NCBI GenBank assembly: GCA_041617635.1
Contig: JBFJOO010000009.1
Span: 14,362-78,361, forward strand
Origin: JAABRB01 sp041617635
Lineage (GTDB): Bacteria > Pseudomonadota > Gammaproteobacteria > Burkholderiales > SG8-39
Direction of reading: 5' to 3'
Length of the DNA: 64,000 nucleotides
Of this stretch, positions 1-8,340 are shown piece after piece. The notes beneath the pieces are model-generated. The model did no database searches. It had not been told where the DNA came from and worked only from the letters and a program-made list of their open reading frames with translations. Numbering within the stretch: position 1 is the first letter of the stretch; every line of letters begins with the position of its first letter. Position numbers and translations under genes: made by a program.

Positions 1-2109
1 GCGGAATCATATGCGGCCTGGCAGGGCTCGCAGCATCAGCTCGCGATGCAGCACGCGACCGATGCCTCGGTGCGCGGCGATTTCAACGACGCGAAGTTTC
101 GCTACGCGGATGTCGAGACCACCTTCTTCCGGCGCGACGGCAAGTACCTCGTGCGCACCGACGGGCCGGACGGTGCGCTCGGCGAGTTCGCGATCAGGTA
201 CACGTACGGCGTACAGCCGCTGCAACAGTACCTGATCGAGTTTCGCGACGGGCGCATCCAGGCGCTCTCGATCGCGTGGGACACCCGGCCAAAGGAGGCC
301 GGCGGGCAGCGCTGGTTTCATCTATATCCGAACGAGCGGGTGGATCATCGCGACGAGCTGCACTGGACGAAACGCTCGCAAAACTGGAACTTCATGTGCG
401 CCGACTGTCACTCGACCAACGTGCGCAAGAACTATGACGCGGCAAGCGATACGTTCAAGACCGCGTGGTCCGAGATCACCGTCGGCTGCGAGGCATGTCA
501 TGGTCCGGGGTCGCGACATCGGGAATGGGCGAAGGAGAAGCGCGCCGACCCCATGCGTGGCCTGACCGTCGCCCTCGACGAGCGACACGGTGTCGCCTGG
601 CGGATCGACCCCGCTACGGGCAACGCCACGCGCAGCGCCCCGAAACGCGCGGATCGGGAGATCGAGGTGTGCGCACAGTGTCACGCGCGCCGCGCCCAGG
701 TCGCCGAGGGGTATCACGCGGGCAAGCCCTTCCTGGATCACTACCGGCCCGCGCTGCTTGCGCCGGAACTCTACTACGCCGATGGGCAGCAGCGCGACGA
801 GGTCTACATCTGGGGCTCGTTTCTGCAGAGCAGGATGCACCGCGCCGGCGTCACGTGCAGCGATTGCCACGCGCCGCACAGCCTGAAGCTCCGCGCCGAA
901 GGCAATATGGTGTGCGCGCAATGCCATTTGCCCGCCAAGTACGACGCGCCCGCACACCATTTCCACAAGGCGGGATCGGGCGCGCGCTGCGTCGACTGCC
1001 ACATGCCCGCCGCGACCTATATGGTCGTCGACCCGCGGCGCGACCACAGCCTGCGTGTCCCGCGGCCGGATCTTTCGGTCGCGCTTGGCGTGCCGAATGC
1101 ATGCAACGGTTGTCACGCGGAGAAGACCGCGCAGTGGGCGGACGAAGCAGTGCGCAAGTGGTACGGCCACCGCCCGGAAGGGTTTCAGCGATTCGCGGCA
1201 ACGCTCGCGGCGGCCGAGCGTGGCGCAGCGGGTTCCGACGGGAATCTGGCGGCGCTGTCGAACGATCTCTCGCAACCGACCATCGCGCGGGCCAGCGCCG
1301 CTCAATCGCTTGCGCGGTTTCCCTCGCAGACCGCACTCGCGGCCCTGCGGCGCGGGCTGACCGATGCGGATCCGCTGGTCCGCCGCGCGAGCGTCGCGGC
1401 GCTCGCGCCGCTGCCGGCGGAGCAGCGCGTGCCGCTCGTCGCGCCGCTCCTCGACGATCCGGTGCGCACCGTACGCATCGAGGCGGCTGCGTTGCTCGCG
1501 GGCGCGCCCGACACCGCATTCGATCCAGCGCAGCGCGCAAGCTTCGCGCGTGCGAGCGCGGAGTTCGAGGCCGTACAGCGCTATAACGCGGATCGGCCGG
1601 AGGCGCGCACGGCGCTCGGCGGGTTCTACGCGCAGCGCGGACGCTACGCGGATGCCGAGAAGGAATTGGAGGCGGCGACCGCAATGGACCCGCGCTATGT
1701 GCCGGCGTACGTGAACCTTGCCGACATGCGCCGATCGCAGGGTCGCGATACCGACGCCCAGGCGGTGCTGCGCGAGGGATTGAAGCACTTCCCCGAAAGC
1801 GCCGCCCTGCAGCACGCATTCGGACTCACGCTCGCGAGACAGAAGCGCATGCCCGAAGCGCTCGAGGCGTTGGCGAAAGCTGCACGCCTCGCACCCGACG
1901 ATGCGCGCTTCGCGTACGTCTACGCCGTGGCGCTAAATTCCACCGGCAAGGCGCGCGAGGCGATTGCCGAGATCGACCGCGCGCTCGAGCGGTATCCGGA
2001 CGATCGCGAACTTCTCAATGCTGGCGCGGCATTCGCCCGCGACGCGGGCGACAGCGCTGCGATGGCGCGCTACATGAATCGGCTCGCCGCGCTGGGCGCG
2101 AGTCGCTGA
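1..2109 (+). CDS. Multihaem c-type cytochrome with HEAT and TPR repeats, 5' end outside the window
   Basis: The reading frame is open from base 1, and the sequence before the first in-window ATG (46) reads as protein (AESYAAWQGSQH), so the true start lies upstream. Seven CxxCH haem sites are visible, starting at 397, 487, 670, 856, 913, 988 and 1102. An eighth just before the window is likely, because relatives carry one before the AAWQGS stretch. After the haem part come alanine-rich HEAT-like repeats (about 1230-1540) and three or more TPR units (about 1590-2100). This is the architecture of exported multihaem cytochromes fused to TPR scaffolds, often annotated only as TPR proteins. A periplasmic electron-transfer role is expected; the substrate cannot be read from sequence. 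A 21-base gap separates it from the next gene. Confidence 0.85.
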   Translation, partial: AESYAAWQGSQHQLAMQHATDASVRGDFNDAKFRYADVETTFFRRDGKYLVRTDGPDGALGEFAIRYTYGVQPLQQYLIEFRDGRIQALSIAWDTRPKEAGGQRWFHLYPNERVDHRDELHWTKRSQNWNFMCADCHSTNVRKNYDAASDTFKTAWSEITVGCEACHGPGSRHREWAKEKRADPMRGLTVALDERHGVAWRIDPATGNATRSAPKRADREIEVCAQCHARRAQVAEGYHAGKPFLDHYRPALLAPELYYADGQQRDEVYIWGSFLQSRMHRAGVTCSDCHAPHSLKLRAEGNMVCAQCHLPAKYDAPAHHFHKAGSGARCVDCHMPAATYMVVDPRRDHSLRVPRPDLSVALGVPNACNGCHAEKTAQWADEAVRKWYGHRPEGFQRFAATLAAAERGAAGSDGNLAALSNDLSQPTIARASAAQSLARFPSQTALAALRRGLTDADPLVRRASVAALAPLPAEQRVPLVAPLLDDPVRTVRIEAAALLAGAPDTAFDPAQRASFARASAEFEAVQRYNADRPEARTALGGFYAQRGRYADAEKELEAATAMDPRYVPAYVNLADMRRSQGRDTDAQAVLREGLKHFPESAALQHAFGLTLARQKRMPEALEALAKAARLAPDDARFAYVYAVALNSTGKAREAIAEIDRALERYPDDRELLNAGAAFARDAGDSAAMARYMNRLAALGASR

Positions 2110-2130
2110 AGGATCAGCTGGAGCAAGCAA

Positions 2131-3327
2131 ATGACCGGCAACATGCAAAGCGTCATCGTCATGGGCGGATCGCTCGGCGGGCTCACCGCCGCGCTTTTCC
2201 TGCGCGATGCCGGCTGTCGCGTGAGAGTCCTGGAGCGATCCCGGACGCCGCTCGCGGGCCGCGGGGCTGGCATCGTCCTCAATCCCGCGACGGTGCGCTA
2301 CTTCACTTTGCGCGGAACGCGCGATGTCCGGTCGATGAGCGTGGCGACGCAATGGCTGCGCTACCTCGGCGCCGATGGGCGCATCGCGGCCGAGCAGCAG
2401 GCGGCCTATCGCTTCAGCTCCTTCAACGCCATCTACCACGGGTTGCTGGAGGATTTCGGTCCGGACGACCACCATCTCGCGCGGACCGTGACGGGCATCG
2501 AGCAGGATGCGCAGGGGGTCACGGTGCATGTGGCAGGCGCGCCCGCGGAGCGGTGCGACTTGCTGGTCTGCGCGGACGGTGTCCGCTCGGCGGCGCGCAA
2601 CTGGCTACTCGGCGAAGTGTTCCCCGAGTACGCCGGCTACGTCGCCTGGCGCGGTACGGTGAGCCAGGAGGAGGTGGCACCGGACACGTTCGCCCTGCTG
2701 CGCGACACGATCATCTATCACATCCTGCCCGCGGGTCACGTGCTCATCTATCCGATTCCCGTGATCGAGGAAGGGACGAGCGAGCCGGTGCCCTACATCA
2801 ACTGGCTGTGGTACAGGAACGTGCCGGCGGGCCCGGCCTTCGAGTCGATGATGACCGATGAGGACGGTAATCTGCGCGATGTCTCGCTCGGGCCCGGTCA
2901 GGTGCGACACGACAACGTCGCGGCGCTCCGTCGCGACGCCGCGGACGCGCTGCCACCGCTCATCGCGGAGCTGATACGCGCGACGCAGCACCCCTTCATC
3001 CAGGCCATCATGGATTGCGAAGTGCCGCGCATGGCCTTCGGACGGGTGGCACTGATGGGGGACGGTGCCTTCGTCGCCCGCCCGCATGCGGCGGCGGGCA
3101 CGGCGAAGGCGGCGGAGGATGGATGGCAGCTCAGCGTGGCGCTCGAAGCCGCCGGCGGTGACGTCCCGGGAGCGCTGAAGCGCTGGGAAGCCGGACAGCT
3201 CAAGCTCGGTCGCTCGCTGGTGGAACGCAATCGTCGAGCCGGACATCGCTTGCAGAACGGCACCTGGCCGGTCGGCGCTCCACTGGCCTTCGGGCTCTAC
3301 GAGACCGGCGACAGCGTGATGCCGTAG
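2131..3327 (+). CDS. FAD-dependent monooxygenase (PHBH / 2,6-dihydroxypyridine hydroxylase-like)
   Basis: This is a 398-residue flavoprotein of the aromatic hydroxylase class. The N-terminal Rossmann motif GGSLGG lies at residues 12-17, followed by an acidic residue ending strand 2 (LERS, about 38). The middle motif CADGVRS (about 147-153) is the DG motif of FAD/NADPH hydroxylases, and GDGAFVARPHAAAG (about 309-322) is the GD motif contacting the FAD ribityl chain. Its length is typical of single-component hydroxylases. The overall pattern recalls 2,6-dihydroxypyridine 3-monooxygenase and FAD-binding proteins of that group. The substrate is not determinable, and no ring-cleavage genes adjoin it. 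ATG 2143 is an alternative start that keeps the FAD motif. Confidence 0.85.
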   Translation: MTGNMQSVIVMGGSLGGLTAALFLRDAGCRVRVLERSRTPLAGRGAGIVLNPATVRYFTLRGTRDVRSMSVATQWLRYLGADGRIAAEQQAAYRFSSFNAIYHGLLEDFGPDDHHLARTVTGIEQDAQGVTVHVAGAPAERCDLLVCADGVRSAARNWLLGEVFPEYAGYVAWRGTVSQEEVAPDTFALLRDTIIYHILPAGHVLIYPIPVIEEGTSEPVPYINWLWYRNVPAGPAFESMMTDEDGNLRDVSLGPGQVRHDNVAALRRDAADALPPLIAELIRATQHPFIQAIMDCEVPRMAFGRVALMGDGAFVARPHAAAGTAKAAEDGWQLSVALEAAGGDVPGALKRWEAGQLKLGRSLVERNRRAGHRLQNGTWPVGAPLAFGLYETGDSVMP

Positions 3328-3331
3328 CAGC

Positions 3332-5020
3332 TCAGTCGCGGCGCGAGCGCCAGATGGAAACGACGATCCAGACGCTGTTGAAGAACGCCAGCAGGTAGCC
3401 GAAGAGCCCGACGACGGTGAAGACCGGGATGCCGAGGAGCGTCGGCCCGGAAGTGACGGTCATCACGATCGAGGAGCCGATGATGAGCGAGGCGGTCATG
3501 ATGCCGATCGTGATCCGATCGATCGCGCTGTCGAGCTTGCGGCCGAAGCTGTCGAGCCGCTTGAGATCGAGATCGACGCGCATGCGGCCGCGGCGCGCGT
3601 CCTTCAGCAGCCGCCCGAGATCGCGTGGCACCGAGCTCACCAGGCCGAGGAAGTGACCGAGGCTCGAGCCCGTCCGCTGCACGACGGCAGCCGGCGCGAA
3701 GCGCGCCGCGATCGCGCGGTCAAGGAACGGCTTCAACCGGTCGACCAGGCGGAATTCCGGGTCGTACTTGCGCCCGAGCCCTTCCAGCGTTATCAGCGCC
3801 TTGAACATCAAGGTGAGATCGGTGGGCAGCAGGATGCCGTGCTCCCGCACGACCGCCGTCACGCGTTGCAGCAGCGGGCCGATGCGGATGTCCTTGAGCG
3901 GCACGTCCGCGTAGTCGAACGCGAGCTCGCCGACGTCGGCCGCGAGCCGCTCCTCGTCCACCGCATCCTCGCCCGCCCAGTCGAGCAGCACTTCGAGCAT
4001 CGCTTCGTTGTCGTGGCGCGCGAGACCCGCAAGCAGGTCCACGATCTGATTGCGGCGGGCGGGCGACAGGCGCCCGGCCATGCCGAAGTCGATCATCGCG
4101 ATGCGGTTGTTGGGCAGATAGAGCACGTTGCCCGGATGCGGGTCGGCGTGGAAGAATCCGTCGACCAGGATCATCTTGAGCACCGCGTCGGCGCCGCGCT
4201 GCGCGAGCAGCTTCTGATCGAGGCGGGCGCGCTGGATCGCCGCGACGTCGTCGGCGGCGATGCCATCGATGCGCTCCTGGACGTTCATCAGGCTGCTCGA
4301 CCACTCCGGGAAGACGCGCGGGATGAGGACGTAGGGATCGTCCTGGAAGTTCCGCGCGAAGCGCTCGATGTTGCGTGCTTCGGCGGCGAGATCCAGCTCG
4401 CGCATGAGCGAGCGACGAAACTCGGCGACCACGCGCGTCGGCTGATAGCGGCGCACCTCGGGCAGCTCGCTCTCGATGAGCTGCGCGATGTGCCCGAGGA
4501 TGCGCAAATCCGCTTCGACCTTCGCCTCGATGCCCGGACGCCGGACCTTCAGCACCACCGGCGTGCCGTTCAGGAGGGTCGCGCGATGCACCTGTGCGAT
4601 CGAAGCGGCGCCGAAGGGCGCGCGCTCGAGATCGAGAAACACGTCCGAGGGCACGGTGCCAATCGCGCGCTCGATGACCGGCAGAATCTCCTCGAACGGT
4701 ACCGGCGTCACGTGGCTTTGCAGGCGCGCGAGCTCGGCGGTCCACTTCGGCGGGAGGAGATCCTCGCGCGTCGCGAGCATCTGCCCGAGCTTGACGAACG
4801 TCGGCCCGAGCTCCTCGAGCGCCTGGCGCAGGCGTTGCTGCGGCTCGAGCTGCGCGCCTCTCGCCGCCGCGCCCCAGTGCAGGATCTGGCCGGCGCGCTC
4901 CAGGACCGTGGCGACGCCGAGGCGCCGGACGAGGTCGCCGAGCCCGTGCCGGATGAAGACCAGGCTGATCTCGTGCAGGCGCGGCAGGTCCCGCACCGCA
5001 CTGAGTGCCGCGGTGGCCAT
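3332..5020 (-). CDS. ABC1/UbiB-family atypical kinase (AarF-like), paralogue 1
   Basis: The 562-residue protein has all the ABC1 hallmarks: KLGQ at 77-80, the alanine-rich loop GAASIAQVH at 137-145, the ATP-site lysine in VVLKVR (158), the catalytic-loop sequence HADPHPGN at 291-298 and DFG at 311-313. The last 80 residues contain two hydrophobic segments, as in membrane-anchored UbiB proteins. A second, clearly different ABC1 protein at 58754-60283 sits beside ubiJ and is the better candidate for the true UbiB. This copy is therefore an accessory paralogue of unknown target, probably membrane-lipid or quinone related. The stop codon lies 4 bases from the convergent monooxygenase stop. It is followed in the transcription sense by nothing else on this strand, and preceded by the helical protein at 5029-5676, with which it probably forms an operon. 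Confidence 0.9.
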   Translation of the reverse strand: MATAALSAVRDLPRLHEISLVFIRHGLGDLVRRLGVATVLERAGQILHWGAAARGAQLEPQQRLRQALEELGPTFVKLGQMLATREDLLPPKWTAELARLQSHVTPVPFEEILPVIERAIGTVPSDVFLDLERAPFGAASIAQVHRATLLNGTPVVLKVRRPGIEAKVEADLRILGHIAQLIESELPEVRRYQPTRVVAEFRRSLMRELDLAAEARNIERFARNFQDDPYVLIPRVFPEWSSSLMNVQERIDGIAADDVAAIQRARLDQKLLAQRGADAVLKMILVDGFFHADPHPGNVLYLPNNRIAMIDFGMAGRLSPARRNQIVDLLAGLARHDNEAMLEVLLDWAGEDAVDEERLAADVGELAFDYADVPLKDIRIGPLLQRVTAVVREHGILLPTDLTLMFKALITLEGLGRKYDPEFRLVDRLKPFLDRAIAARFAPAAVVQRTGSSLGHFLGLVSSVPRDLGRLLKDARRGRMRVDLDLKRLDSFGRKLDSAIDRITIGIMTASLIIGSSIVMTVTSGPTLLGIPVFTVVGLFGYLLAFFNSVWIVVSIWRSRRD

Positions 5021-5028
5021 GCGCGACC

Positions 5029-5676
5029 CTACCGCGTTTTCTTCGACTCGGACTGCTGGCGCAGCGCGTCAGCGAAGCCGGCAAGCAGTCCGCTGGTGAG
5101 CATCGTCATGCGCGCGCCGTAGTCGCGCGCGGCCTCGATTCCGGACGCGGTCTTCTCGCGGCTCGAGCCGCCCATGCGGTTTGCGAACTCGCTCATCACC
5201 TGCGCGACCCGCACGCTCGCGTCCGCGCCCACGTGCTGCGCGTGCAGCGCGAGGTCGACGAGTTCGCGCCGGATGTTGCCGGTGGTGGCGTCGGCGATGC
5301 GATTGGCGGTGGCGACGTAGTCCTGCTGCAGCTGCTGCAGGCTCGCGAACGCCTGCTTGAGGTCGTTGTCCGTGAAGTCCTTGCCGCGCGCAGCCAGCTG
5401 CTGCAGCGCCTCGTGGGTCGACTGCGCGGACTGCTGGAGCGCCTGGTCGAGCCCGCGTACCGCTTCGGTGAACGCCTCGCGTGCCTCCGGGCTGTCCAGC
5501 GCGGGCTGAAACGCCGCGCCGCCGCCCATTGCGCGCACCACCTCCTTGACGCCCTCGCTGTCGAGCCGCCCGCCCTGCAGCAACTGCGTGGTCAGCTCGC
5601 GCACCCGCTCGCGGATCGCCTGCTCTTCGCTCTGCGCGGAGGGACCCGTTCCCGCCGAAGCCGTAGGTTCGTTCAT
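5029..5676 (-). CDS. Phasin-like helical protein next to ABC1 kinase (possibly DUF6781)
   Basis: This 215-residue protein is almost entirely predicted alpha-helix and is rich in Ala, Gln and Glu. It has no signal peptide or membrane segment. Heptad-like stretches (for example QALQQSAQSTHEALQQLAA, about 73-91) resemble phasins and other granule- or membrane-surface coat proteins. It lies 8 bases upstream of the ABC1 kinase on the same strand, so co-expression is likely. I recall an unnamed family (DUF6781) of this length in the same position in betaproteobacteria, but the family assignment is from memory. The start at 5676 is preceded on its strand by GGGAGG, a good ribosome site. Function unknown. 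Confidence 0.7.
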   Translation of the reverse strand: MNEPTASAGTGPSAQSEEQAIRERVRELTTQLLQGGRLDSEGVKEVVRAMGGGAAFQPALDSPEAREAFTEAVRGLDQALQQSAQSTHEALQQLAARGKDFTDNDLKQAFASLQQLQQDYVATANRIADATTGNIRRELVDLALHAQHVGADASVRVAQVMSEFANRMGGSSREKTASGIEAARDYGARMTMLTSGLLAGFADALRQQSESKKTR

Positions 5677-5910
5677 ATCGCGCCTCCCGGAATGGTCGGT
5701 GACAGTACAAGGATAGACCCAATCGCAGCGGCCTGGCGAGACTCCTCAAACCGCGCGGCGCAACCGCTTCTGGCGTTGCTCCTGCCACCACGGCGTCAGG
5801 AGGCTTCGCGTCCGCAAACTCTCCTGCCACAAGGCTGTCAGCAGCCCCGCTACATGCTTGTTGCCACAGGTCACGATGGTCGTGGCCTGTCCTCAACAAG
5901 GAGCAACATC

Positions 5911-6270
5911 ATGAAGCATCCTGTCGTGTGGTTCGAAGTCATGGGAGACAATGGCGAGCGCCTGCAGTCGTTCTACCGGTCGCTGTTCGGCTGGAAGATC
6001 GACGCCGGCAATCCGATGAAGTACGGCATGGTCGAGGCGGAGAAGGGCCGCGGCATTCCCGGCGGCGTGGGGCAGCTCGGCGAGAAGCCTCAGCCGGGCG
6101 TCACGTTTTACGTCTCCACCGAGAGCGTGAACGCGTCGCTCGCCAAGGCCACGAAGCTCGGCGGCAAGACGATCATGCCGCGCACCGCGCTTCCGGACGG
6201 CCCGGTGCTCGGTTTCTTCGCCGACCTCGCCGGAAACACGATCGGCCTGGTCGAGGAGAATGGATCCTGA
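5911..6270 (+). CDS. VOC-family (glyoxalase-like) protein
   Basis: A 119-residue single VOC domain. The opening reads VVWFEVMGDNGERLQSFY and is followed by LFGWK, the usual betaalpha start of the fold. The second half ends FFADLAGNTIGLVEE, which carries the typical D-x-x-GN and terminal acidic metal-ligand position. Short one-domain VOC proteins work as dimers and may bind a metal, but the set also includes enzymes of unknown substrate. The start is fixed by AAGGAG at 5898-5903, seven bases before ATG 5911. A WYL-type regulator follows on the same strand after a hairpin-rich spacer. Such regulators often neighbour VOC genes, so the pair may be functionally linked. Confidence 0.85.
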   Translation: MKHPVVWFEVMGDNGERLQSFYRSLFGWKIDAGNPMKYGMVEAEKGRGIPGGVGQLGEKPQPGVTFYVSTESVNASLAKATKLGGKTIMPRTALPDGPVLGFFADLAGNTIGLVEENGS

Positions 6271-6345
6271 CAGGCCGTTGAAGAAAGCGCGCCCTGGGGC
6301 TTCGATTGAGGAGTTCAACTTGCAAGGCAAACCCCGGTCGTACGA

Positions 6346-6410
6346 ACAAGGGGGAAAGCCCCTTGTATATCCCCCAATCGGAACCAGGGGCGCGCCCCTT
6401 GTAGATCCCC
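6346..6410. repeat. Tandem GC-rich hairpins with a 16-base direct repeat
   Basis: Between the VOC gene and the WYL regulator lies a hairpin of 8-base arms ACAAGGGG / CCCCTTGT (6346-6353 and 6359-6366) with loop GAAAG. It is followed by a perfect 14-base palindrome AGGGGCGCGCCCCT (6386-6399). The 16-mer CCCCTTGTATATCCCC at 6359-6374 recurs with one change at 6395-6410, exactly 36 bases later. The composition differs from the flanking genes. It could end VOC transcription or be a decayed repetitive element. It has no T-run typical of an intrinsic terminator. Confidence 0.55.
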
Positions 6411-6487
6411 GTCCGCGGGCGCGGAGCATCTCAAGGCTCTGCCAAGACTATCCCCCGGCGGTCGGATTCGCCTTAACATGATTTGCA

Positions 6488-7189
6488 GTGCGACGCGCCG
6501 ACCGCCTGTTCCAGATCATCCAGCTGCTGCGCAACCGGCGCCGCGCTCTCACGGCAGCGCGGCTCGCGGAACAGCTCGGTGTCTCCGAGCGCACCGTCTA
6601 CCGCGATATCCGCGATCTGATCGCCGCCGGAACGCCGATCGAGGGCGAGGCGGGCGTGGGTTACGCGTTGCGCCGCGAGTACGACCTTCCGCCCCTGATG
6701 TTCGATTCGGAGGAGCTCGAGGCGCTGGTCCTCGGCACGCGGCTTGCGGCCGCGTTCGGCGACGAATCCCTCGAGCGCGCCGCGGGCTCGGCGCTCTCCA
6801 AGATCGAGGCCGTTCTCCCGTCGCGTGTGCAAGCCAACTTCGGTGCCACGCCGCTCTTCGTTCCCCGACGCACTGCCGACCGCGCGGTCTCTGCGGCGCT
6901 CGTCGCGATGCGGGCGGCGCTCGCCGCGCGGCACAAGCTGCGGATCCGCTACCGGCGCCTGGACGGGGAGGAGAGCGATCGTGTCGTTCGTCCGCTCGGC
7001 GCATTCTTCTGGGGCGCGAGCTGGACCTTCACTGCGTGGTGCGAGCTGCGGAACGACTTTCGCAATTTCCGGCTCGACCGCGTCGTCTCGCTCGAGGCGG
7101 GCGAACCGTTCGAGAGCGAGCCCGGGAAGACGCTCAAGGATTTCCTGCGCCGGATCGGACCCGCAGCCGAGCGCTTGCTGGACGACTGA
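6488..7189 (+). CDS. YafY-family transcriptional regulator (HTH plus WYL domain)
   Basis: The 233-residue protein has an N-terminal winged helix: RRADRLFQIIQLLR, then LTAARLAEQLGVSERTVYRDI with the recognition helix at about 33-43. The C-terminal half contains a WYL-type ligand-sensing domain (about 135-215, including RIRYRRLDGE and WTFTAWCELRNDFRNFRLDR). This is the standard architecture of YafY/DeoR-like regulators. The start is GTG at 6488, chosen because family members begin MRRADRLFQ. No convincing ribosome site precedes it. A likely target is the VOC gene upstream or its own promoter. A divergent target is absent. Confidence 0.88.
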   Translation: MRRADRLFQIIQLLRNRRRALTAARLAEQLGVSERTVYRDIRDLIAAGTPIEGEAGVGYALRREYDLPPLMFDSEELEALVLGTRLAAAFGDESLERAAGSALSKIEAVLPSRVQANFGATPLFVPRRTADRAVSAALVAMRAALAARHKLRIRYRRLDGEESDRVVRPLGAFFWGASWTFTAWCELRNDFRNFRLDRVVSLEAGEPFESEPGKTLKDFLRRIGPAAERLLDD

Positions 7190-7256
7190 GCGCGCGCATC
7201 GCGCGGCCCGGGAATCTTGCGCTGCAACCGCCCCGTCCAGCCGACCGGTGATGACG

Positions 7257-7287
7257 CGCTGCGGTAGACGCGCCAGCAGCGTTTCTT
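7257..7287 (+). terminator. Possible terminator after the WYL regulator
   Basis: Arms CGCTGC (7257-7262) and GCAGCG (7276-7281) can pair and are followed directly by TTTCTT. The loop is 13 bases, longer than usual, and the stem only six pairs, so it is a weak call. The position, 68 bases past the regulator stop, fits. Confidence 0.3.
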
Positions 7288-7311
7288 CCGATTCGGCGGC
7301 GCTGATTGTTC

Positions 7312-7339
7312 TTGAACCTGTCTGCCAACGAGCTACTCT
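7312..7339 (+). promoter_or_regulatory. Weak sigma-70-like promoter candidate for the molybdenum hydroxylase operon
   Basis: TTGAAC (7312-7317) and TACTCT (7334-7339) are separated by 16 bases, 128 bases before the GTG start at 7467. The -10 box matches the consensus at only three positions, so this is a pointer and not a firm call. Confidence 0.22.
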
Positions 7340-7440
7340 TAAGGCTGGGTCCCTCGACCCCGTACACCGTCCCCCGGAAAAAGCACACGCATCGTTTGCA
7401 GGCGCAGCGCTCGCCCGTGAAGGTGCTCGCTCCTGGGACA

Positions 7441-7460
7441 GGCGTTGAACGCCAAAGGAG
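7441..7460 (+). promoter_or_regulatory. Perfect inverted repeat abutting the ribosome site of the FAD-subunit gene
   Basis: GGCGTTGAACGCC (7441-7453) has perfect 6-base arms around a single base and runs straight into the Shine-Dalgarno AAAGGAG (7454-7460), which lies six bases before GTG 7467. In DNA it could be an operator. In RNA the single-base loop cannot close fully, so protein binding is the more likely reading. Confidence 0.4.
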
Positions 7461-7466
7461 ACGCAC

Positions 7467-8330
7467 GTGAAACCAGCACCGTTTGAGTACATCCGGCCGG
7501 GTTCGCTCGCGGAGACGCTCGATGCGCTCGCGCGCCACGCGTCGACCGGCAAGATTCTTGCCGGCGGGCAGAGCCTGGTGCCGATGATGAACCTGAGGCT
7601 CGTGAAGCCCGCAGTCCTGATCGACATCAACCGCGTCCCGGGTCTCGCAGAGATCCGGGTCGATGGCGGCGAGCTCGTCATCGGCGCGCTTGCCCGACAC
7701 AAGGCGCTGCTCGCGTCCGAGCTTGTCGCGAAGCACTGTCCGCTCATGGCGGAAGCCTATCCGTGGGTCGCGCACGGGCCGATCCGCAATCGGGGCACGC
7801 TGGGCGGCAACATCAGCCACGCAGATCCGGCGTCCGAAATGCCCGCCGTGCTCGCGGCGTGCGATGCCAAGATCGTCGTGCGGAAGGCCAAGGGCACCCG
7901 GACGCTGTCGGCGACCGAGTTCTTCACCGGTGCGCTTACGACCGCGCTGGCCGACGGCGAGATGGTCACCGAAGTGCGGATTCCCACCGCCAAGCCTGGA
8001 CAGGGCGCGGCGTGGCAGGAGGCCGCCAACCGCAAGGGTGATTTTGCGCTGGCGGGTGTCGGCGTGCTGGTCACGGTCGCGGGCGGCAAGTGCACGCATG
8101 CGAGCGTCGCGGTGGCGGGCATGGAGAAACCCGGCGCGCGTCTTCCCGCAGTGGAGAAGCAGCTCGGCGGCAAGGCGCTCGATGATGCGGCCATCACCGC
8201 TGCCGCCCGCCAGGCGGGCGCGGACGTTCGCCCGGGCAGCTCGTATCACGCCGACGAACCCTTCAAGCGCGAGCTGGTCGCGACGCTGACCGCGCGCGCC
8301 CTGACCGCGGCGCGCGAGCGCGCACGCTGA
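7467..8330 (+). CDS. Molybdenum hydroxylase FAD-binding subunit (CoxM/CutM-like)
   Basis: This 287-residue subunit of a xanthine-oxidase-family hydroxylase carries the two FAD signatures: AGGQSLVPMMNLRL (about 32-45) and the TLGGN motif within IRNRGTLGGNISHADP (about 107-122). It binds FAD and passes electrons from the iron-sulfur subunit to the final acceptor. The start is GTG 7467, supported by AAAGGAG six bases upstream. It is the first gene of a three-gene operon in medium-small-large order, as in CO dehydrogenase-type loci. The substrate is set by the large subunit. Confidence 0.93.
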   Translation: MKPAPFEYIRPGSLAETLDALARHASTGKILAGGQSLVPMMNLRLVKPAVLIDINRVPGLAEIRVDGGELVIGALARHKALLASELVAKHCPLMAEAYPWVAHGPIRNRGTLGGNISHADPASEMPAVLAACDAKIVVRKAKGTRTLSATEFFTGALTTALADGEMVTEVRIPTAKPGQGAAWQEAANRKGDFALAGVGVLVTVAGGKCTHASVAVAGMEKPGARLPAVEKQLGGKALDDAAITAAARQAGADVRPGSSYHADEPFKRELVATLTARALTAARERAR

Positions 8331-8340
8331 GGAGACCGCC

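Noticed and set aside
3332..5020. The authentic UbiB
   Set aside because: The copy beside ubiJ is the better candidate. This one has a different genetic context and partner gene.
6478..7251. An ATG-started plus-strand frame overlapping the WYL regulator
   Set aside because: It is in the wrong frame relative to the clear HTH and WYL sequence and is Arg/Pro-rich noise.
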